Shown here piece by piece: positions 6,538 to 9,870 of a DNA stretch of 9,870 nt; positions within the stretch are counted from its first letter, which is position 1; the number at the start of each line of letters is the position of its first letter. A program made the translations under genes and the position numbers. The notes below the pieces were generated by a model. That model worked only from the letters and a program-made list of their open reading frames with translations, ran no database searches and was not told the DNA's origin. The DNA comes from an uncultured Actinomycetes bacterium (lineage in GTDB: Bacteria > Actinomycetota > Acidimicrobiia > Acidimicrobiales > Ilumatobacteraceae). The stretch lies in assembly GCA_903858075.1 (NCBI GenBank), contig CAIOHI010000149.1:1-9870 (forward strand). The letters run 5' to 3'.

Positions 6538-7374
6538 TTACTGCTCTAACGCCCAATTCAAGTTGCCCGAGCGAAAACCCGCCAGGTCGAGGGTGATGTA
6601 TTGGTAGCCCAACGGCGTCAGTGCCCCAACAATGTCGCCGTGCACCTCGGCTGCACGAGCGAAATCGCTTGCATCGAGCTCAATACGCGCCGTTTTTCCT
6701 TCATGACGAACACGCATATTGCCCGCAAACCCCAATTGCCGCAACGCCGCTTCAGCACGGTCAATATTGCTGAGCAATCCCACAGTGACCGCCGTTCCAT
6801 AAGGAACTCGACTTGCCAAACATGCAGCTGCTGGCTTGTTCCATGTACGCAACCCCATTGCTTGGGACAACTCGCGAATTTCGGCTTTCGATAGCCCAGC
6901 GATGACCAGCGGAAAAGTAGCGCCTTTAAGTTCTGCAGCTTGTTGCCCCGGGCGGTGATCACCCAAATCATCGGTATTCACACCAAGCGTTATTTGCGCA
7001 GTGCGTTCGTGGGCAATAGGAACCAACACGTCCATGAGTTCGTCTTTGCAGTGAAAGCAACGGTCGCCGTTATTTGCAATGTATTCCGGCCGACTTGTTT
7101 CATTGGTCAAAAATGTTTGCCAGTTGAGGCCCCACTCTGTGGCGAGTGCACGACAATCGTCAGCCTCGCTTGCCGCTAAAGACGCCGACACTGCCGTGGC
7201 GCACAGCACATTGTTGGCACCAAGCACCAAAGTGGCAAAGGCCCCAAGAAATGCAGAGTCGGCTCCACCACTAAATGCCACCACAACGTTTCCCATGGAA
7301 CGCAGCGATGCCTCAAGCGCATCAACCTTTGGCGATGAGGCAGGAAGGCAAATGGCGCTTGACATATTGCTCAT
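6538..7374 (-). CDS. larE: LarE-type ATP-dependent sulfur transferase (PP-loop pyrophosphatase family)
   Basis: The protein has 278 residues from the chosen start. The PP-loop SGGADS (35-40) follows VVAF and binds ATP for adenylation. DRCFHCKDELMD (104-115), GVNTDDLGDHRPGQQAA (131-147), PLVIAGLSKAEIREL (155-169) and NKPAAACLASRVPYG (179-193) are the LarE landmarks. In Lactiplantibacillus LarE the CLASR-type cysteine gives up its sulfur during synthesis of the nickel-pincer nucleotide; here it is Cys185. The extra Cys106/Cys109 pair could, with Cys185, belong to the LarE type that uses an iron-sulfur cluster as sulfur carrier, but this is inference. Starts at 7398, 7374 and 7365 are all in frame and have no Shine-Dalgarno. 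I chose 7374 because it is nearest the usual family length and has a weak -10-like CACGAT six nt upstream. No larA, larB or larC is in view. Confidence 0.88.
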   Translation of the reverse strand: MSNMSSAICLPASSPKVDALEASLRSMGNVVVAFSGGADSAFLGAFATLVLGANNVLCATAVSASLAASEADDCRALATEWGLNWQTFLTNETSRPEYIANNGDRCFHCKDELMDVLVPIAHERTAQITLGVNTDDLGDHRPGQQAAELKGATFPLVIAGLSKAEIRELSQAMGLRTWNKPAAACLASRVPYGTAVTVGLLSNIDRAEAALRQLGFAGNMRVRHEGKTARIELDASDFARAAEVHGDIVGALTPLGYQYITLDLAGFRSGNLNWALEQ

Positions 7375-7435
7375 CTGTCTATCGTGACATGCCAGCATTA
7401 CGCGACTTCACCCAAAGCATGAGAAACTAGCCACA

Positions 7436-8299
7436 ATGACACAACACCAGATGCACGAAATTCGCTCCGGACTGCATCTGCATTGCATTGCCTGGGGTGA
7501 ACCCACCCTTCCCCATGCCCCCATGCTCTTGGTGCATGGGCTTGCCTCCAATGCCCGGCTGTGGGACGGCGTCGCCCAGCATCTTGTAGACCTTGGTCAC
7601 TACGTGGTTGCCATCGACCAGCGCGGTCATGGCCAAAGTTCAAAGCCCGATGACGGTTTCGATATGGCCACCGTTGCCCACGATCTTGAACTTCTCATTA
7701 CTCAACTTGAACTGCAACGGCCCGTTGTGGCTGGGCAGTCGTGGGGCGCAAATGTTGTTATTGAACTTGCAGCGCGTGCGCCACAACTTGTGCGCGGTGT
7801 GTGTGCGGTCGATGGCGGCACTATTCAATTGCAGAAACATTTCCCCGAGTGGGAGACCTGCGCACAGCAACTTCGCCCACCAAACTTACTCGGCACTCCT
7901 GCAAAACGACTTGAAGGTGCTATTCGTTCTCACCATTCCGATTGGCCAGAGGCAGGCATTCAAGGCTCAATGGCAAATATGGAAGTGCTTGCCGATGGCA
8001 CCATTCGTCCGTGGCTCTCTTTGGAACGCCATATGAAAGTGCTGCGCGGGCTGTGGGAGCACAACCCCGAAGAAATCTTCCCGCATATTTCTGTGCCGGT
8101 GCTCTTCATGCCCGCAGTTGGTAGCGGAGAAGCAGCGTGGGCGGTCGACAAAAAAGAAGCGGTCGCACGCGCACTTGAGTTGCTGCCAAAAGGTGCTGCA
8201 AATTGGTATGAGCCTGCCGACCACGACCTTCATGCGCAGTTCCCACAACGAGTTGCACAAGAATTACACGACGCCTCACTGAACGGATTTTTCATTTAG
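7436..8299 (+). CDS. Alpha/beta hydrolase
   Basis: The 287-residue protein has the alpha/beta-hydrolase order: LLVHGLASN (31-39) for the oxyanion HG, DQRGHGQSS (61-69), the nucleophile elbow GQSWG (100-104, Ser102), and a late histidine region ADHDLHAQFP (261-270), in which His263 or His266 should be the catalytic base. A clear Asp after the strand at about 221-227 (PVLFMPA) is not obvious. Asp126 in AVDGG after the preceding strand could replace it, so the acid is uncertain. There is no signal peptide. The substrate is unknown; the nearest general group is the esterase/haloperoxidase/lactonase-like hydrolases. The gene diverges from larE and ends 3 nt before the S51-like fusion gene, so the two are very likely co-transcribed. 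No Shine-Dalgarno is seen; GAAACT seven nt before the ATG is a weak candidate for a leaderless -10. Confidence 0.85.
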   Translation: MTQHQMHEIRSGLHLHCIAWGEPTLPHAPMLLVHGLASNARLWDGVAQHLVDLGHYVVAIDQRGHGQSSKPDDGFDMATVAHDLELLITQLELQRPVVAGQSWGANVVIELAARAPQLVRGVCAVDGGTIQLQKHFPEWETCAQQLRPPNLLGTPAKRLEGAIRSHHSDWPEAGIQGSMANMEVLADGTIRPWLSLERHMKVLRGLWEHNPEEIFPHISVPVLFMPAVGSGEAAWAVDKKEAVARALELLPKGAANWYEPADHDLHAQFPQRVAQELHDASLNGFFI

Positions 8300-8302
8300 A
8301 TC

Positions 8303-9553
8303 ATGAGTACCACTGCACGCATTCTTGCCATCATGGGTTCTGGCGAAACCTCACCAACCATGGTGAAAACACACCGCCAACTCATTGGTCGCCTCACACA
8401 ACCCAATGCAGTAGTGCTCGATACGCCATATGGCTTCCAAGAAAATGCCTCCGAACTAGCGCAACGTGCTGTGGAATATTTCGACGTCAGCGTGAACACT
8501 GCAATTTCGCCTCTTGGCCTCACGCGCATGATTGGTGCCGACCCACTTGTTGTACAGCAGGGCCTCAGCGCACTCACCGACGCCGACTACGTTTTCGCTG
8601 GGCCAGGTTCACCTACCTATGCACTACGCCAGTGGAAATATACACAGGTCTCGCACATCTTGCATGAAAAACTGCAACGTGGTGGCATTGTTACTTTCTC
8701 GTCTGCGGCTGCTCTCACCATAGGAACACGCACTGTTCCCGTATATGAAATTTATAAATGCGGAGAAGAGCCCTATTGGCTCGAAGGACTCAACTTGCTC
8801 AGTGAGTTGAATATACCTGCAGCAGTAATTCCGCATTACAACAACACTGAAGGTGGACACCACGACACGCGTTTTTGTTACCTCGGTGAAGTGCGTCTCC
8901 AAATGCTTGAGCAGCAGTTAGATGAAGGCGAATACGTTCTTGGCATTGACGAGCACACCGGCATTGTCATCGACCTCAACGAAGGCACTGCCGAAGTAGT
9001 AGGTAACGGTGTTGTCACTTTGCGCGTGAAGGGAAACTCCACCACATTTGCTTCTGGTGAAATTCTGTCTATTGAGCAACTACAGAACCCCTCAGTTACC
9101 CCAAGTGCAAAACCCTCGTCATCGGTTGTTGTGCAAGCAGCGCCACAAGCTGAGGCAACTTCCTTGGTGGCTGTTGCTCAACAACGCCGCGACGAGTTTG
9201 AGGCGGCCCTTGCTGCTGGTGATGCGAATGGCGCAACACGTGCCATTTTGGAATTGGAAAACGACATCAAGTTATGGTCGGCTGACACTCTCACCGGCAC
9301 CGACGCCGATGCGGCACGCGAAATTCTGCGCTCCATGATTGTGAAACTCGGGACAGCAGCAACAGGTGGCTTAGAAGACCCCCGCGAACGTGTTGCACCC
9401 TACGTGGAAGCACTTCTCGCTATTCGCAAAATAGTGCGCGCTGAAAAACGTTTCGATTTATCTGACATTGTTCGCGATGCACTTGCTCTTGCACACATTG
9501 AAGTGCGCGACACGCCCGATGGCGTGGAGTGGCTCTTACAAGTGCCCGAATGA
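8303..9553 (+). CDS. Fusion of S51/cyanophycinase-like domain with CysRS C-terminal-like domain
   Basis: The 416-residue protein has two domains. Residues 1-260 resemble the peptidase S51/cyanophycinase type 1 GATase-like fold: ILAIMGSGETSP, TPYGFQENASELAQRAVEYF, FAGPGSPTYALRQW (98-111), a nucleophile region TFSSAAALTIG (131-141), a His-rich GGHHDTRF (184-191) where S51 enzymes have their catalytic His, and VLGIDEHTGIVID (212-224). Residues 262-295 are a Pro/Ser/Ala/Val-rich linker. Residues 296-416 match my recollection of the cysteinyl-tRNA synthetase C-terminus: DEFEAALAAGDANGATRAI, then AIRKIVRAEKRFDLSDIVRD, then IEVRDTPDGVEW, equivalent to the R-x-x-AR-x-x-(K/R)-x-(F/W)-x-x-(A/S)D-x-(I/V)R...DTPxGxxW signature. 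No aminoacylation domain is present. The reading frame is intact. It may hydrolyse a peptide or amide bond, perhaps with RNA or tRNA binding by the C-terminal domain, but this is inference. It follows the alpha/beta-hydrolase gene by 3 nt. Confidence 0.8.
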   Translation: MSTTARILAIMGSGETSPTMVKTHRQLIGRLTQPNAVVLDTPYGFQENASELAQRAVEYFDVSVNTAISPLGLTRMIGADPLVVQQGLSALTDADYVFAGPGSPTYALRQWKYTQVSHILHEKLQRGGIVTFSSAAALTIGTRTVPVYEIYKCGEEPYWLEGLNLLSELNIPAAVIPHYNNTEGGHHDTRFCYLGEVRLQMLEQQLDEGEYVLGIDEHTGIVIDLNEGTAEVVGNGVVTLRVKGNSTTFASGEILSIEQLQNPSVTPSAKPSSSVVVQAAPQAEATSLVAVAQQRRDEFEAALAAGDANGATRAILELENDIKLWSADTLTGTDADAAREILRSMIVKLGTAATGGLEDPRERVAPYVEALLAIRKIVRAEKRFDLSDIVRDALALAHIEVRDTPDGVEWLLQVPE

Positions 9554-9870
9554 GGCCATGCGGCGCCGGCCGCGTACGCCACTTCCGAAATACACACAGG
9601 TAAATGCACTCGCGCCTACCAAAATAATCATTGCGCTTGCCGACGTATTGGTGTGATACGCCACGTTCATTCCTAAGAACGCCGACGCAGCGCCAATGAG
9701 TGGCGAGATCCACAACATGCGTGAGAAACGATTGGTGAGCATGCGCGCAGTGGCTGCAGGTATGACCAGCAATGCAGAGATGAGCAGGGTTCCAATGACT
9801 CGCATGGTGACCAAAATGGTGAGCGACAACATCACCATGAGCGCAGCTTCCATTAACGACACCTTCACAC
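9536..9870 (-). CDS. ZnuB/ABC-3-family metal ABC transporter permease, C-terminal part (5' truncated)
   Basis: The reading frame runs open to the right edge, so only the last 111 or so residues are visible and the start lies outside. SALLVIPAATARML is the conserved signature of ABC-3 (ZnuB/TroC/MntB-like) permeases, preceded by a hydrophobic helix and the TMRVIGTLLI segment. A second region (ISPLIGAASAFLGMNVAYHTNTSASAMIILVGA) forms two more membrane segments, with the small polar T-N-T-S-A-S turn usual before the last helix. The tail is short and basic (GRRR). The protein should be the inner-membrane subunit of a zinc, manganese or iron importer, whose ATPase and binding-protein genes would be expected off the right edge. 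The TAA at 9536-9538 overlaps the end of the convergent fusion gene by 18 nt. Confidence 0.88.
   Translation of the reverse strand, partial: VKVSLMEAALMVMLSLTILVTMRVIGTLLISALLVIPAATARMLTNRFSRMLWISPLIGAASAFLGMNVAYHTNTSASAMIILVGASAFTCVYFGSGVRGRRRMASFGHL

Noticed and set aside
9188..9553. CysRS-like segment as a remnant of a decayed cysS gene
   Set aside because: It is in frame with the S51-like domain through a typical linker, has no internal stops and keeps its signature residues, so a functional fusion is more likely than debris.

Overview
The window looks like a chromosomal stretch from an actinobacterium, most likely one of the compact, moderate-GC Acidimicrobiia-type lineages. This placement is inferred from gene content: a Rv3520c-like F420-dependent luciferase-like oxidoreductase, a geranylgeranyl/menaquinone-reductase-like flavoprotein with the actinobacterial CGDGLT signature, GTG starts, and few Shine-Dalgarno sequences. 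No rRNA or other phylogenetic marker is present, so it is not proven. I see no mobile element, tRNA, CRISPR array or long repeat. The DNA is almost wholly coding and no gene-free stretch exceeds about 60 bases.

Layout. (1) A FAD-dependent geranylgeranyl-reductase-family gene enters from the left edge (+) and ends at 1153, overlapping by 4 nt the end of a convergent MOSC-domain gene (-, 1150-1989). (2) The MOSC gene diverges from a nitronate monooxygenase/2-nitropropane-dioxygenase-type flavin oxidoreductase (+, 2048-3013). The short gap between them carries a mirror-image 12-bp element that looks like two leaderless promoters. An MFS exporter (+, 3026-4270) follows after 12 nt. (3) The exporter overlaps by 38 nt a convergent class C beta-lactamase/esterase-type serine hydrolase (-, 4233-5429). 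That gene lies 2 nt downstream of an F420-dependent oxidoreductase (-, 5432-6487), which lies 50 nt downstream of larE (-, 6538 to about 7374). (4) Divergent from larE is an alpha/beta-hydrolase gene (+, 7436-8299). Three nt after it begins a gene for an unusual two-domain protein (+, 8303-9553). (5) The 3' part of a ZnuB-type metal ABC transporter permease (-, 9536 to the right edge) overlaps that gene's end by 18 nt.

Most products are small-molecule redox enzymes or hydrolases, and no single pathway links them. The most unusual gene is 8303-9553. Its N-terminal half resembles the peptidase S51/cyanophycinase (type 1 glutamine-amidotransferase-like) fold. Its C-terminal about 120 residues closely resemble the C-terminal helical (DALR/anticodon-binding) region of cysteinyl-tRNA synthetase, joined through a Pro/Ser/Ala/Val-rich linker. 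This fusion, the mirrored leaderless promoter pair, and the overlap of all three convergent gene pairs are the main things to follow up.
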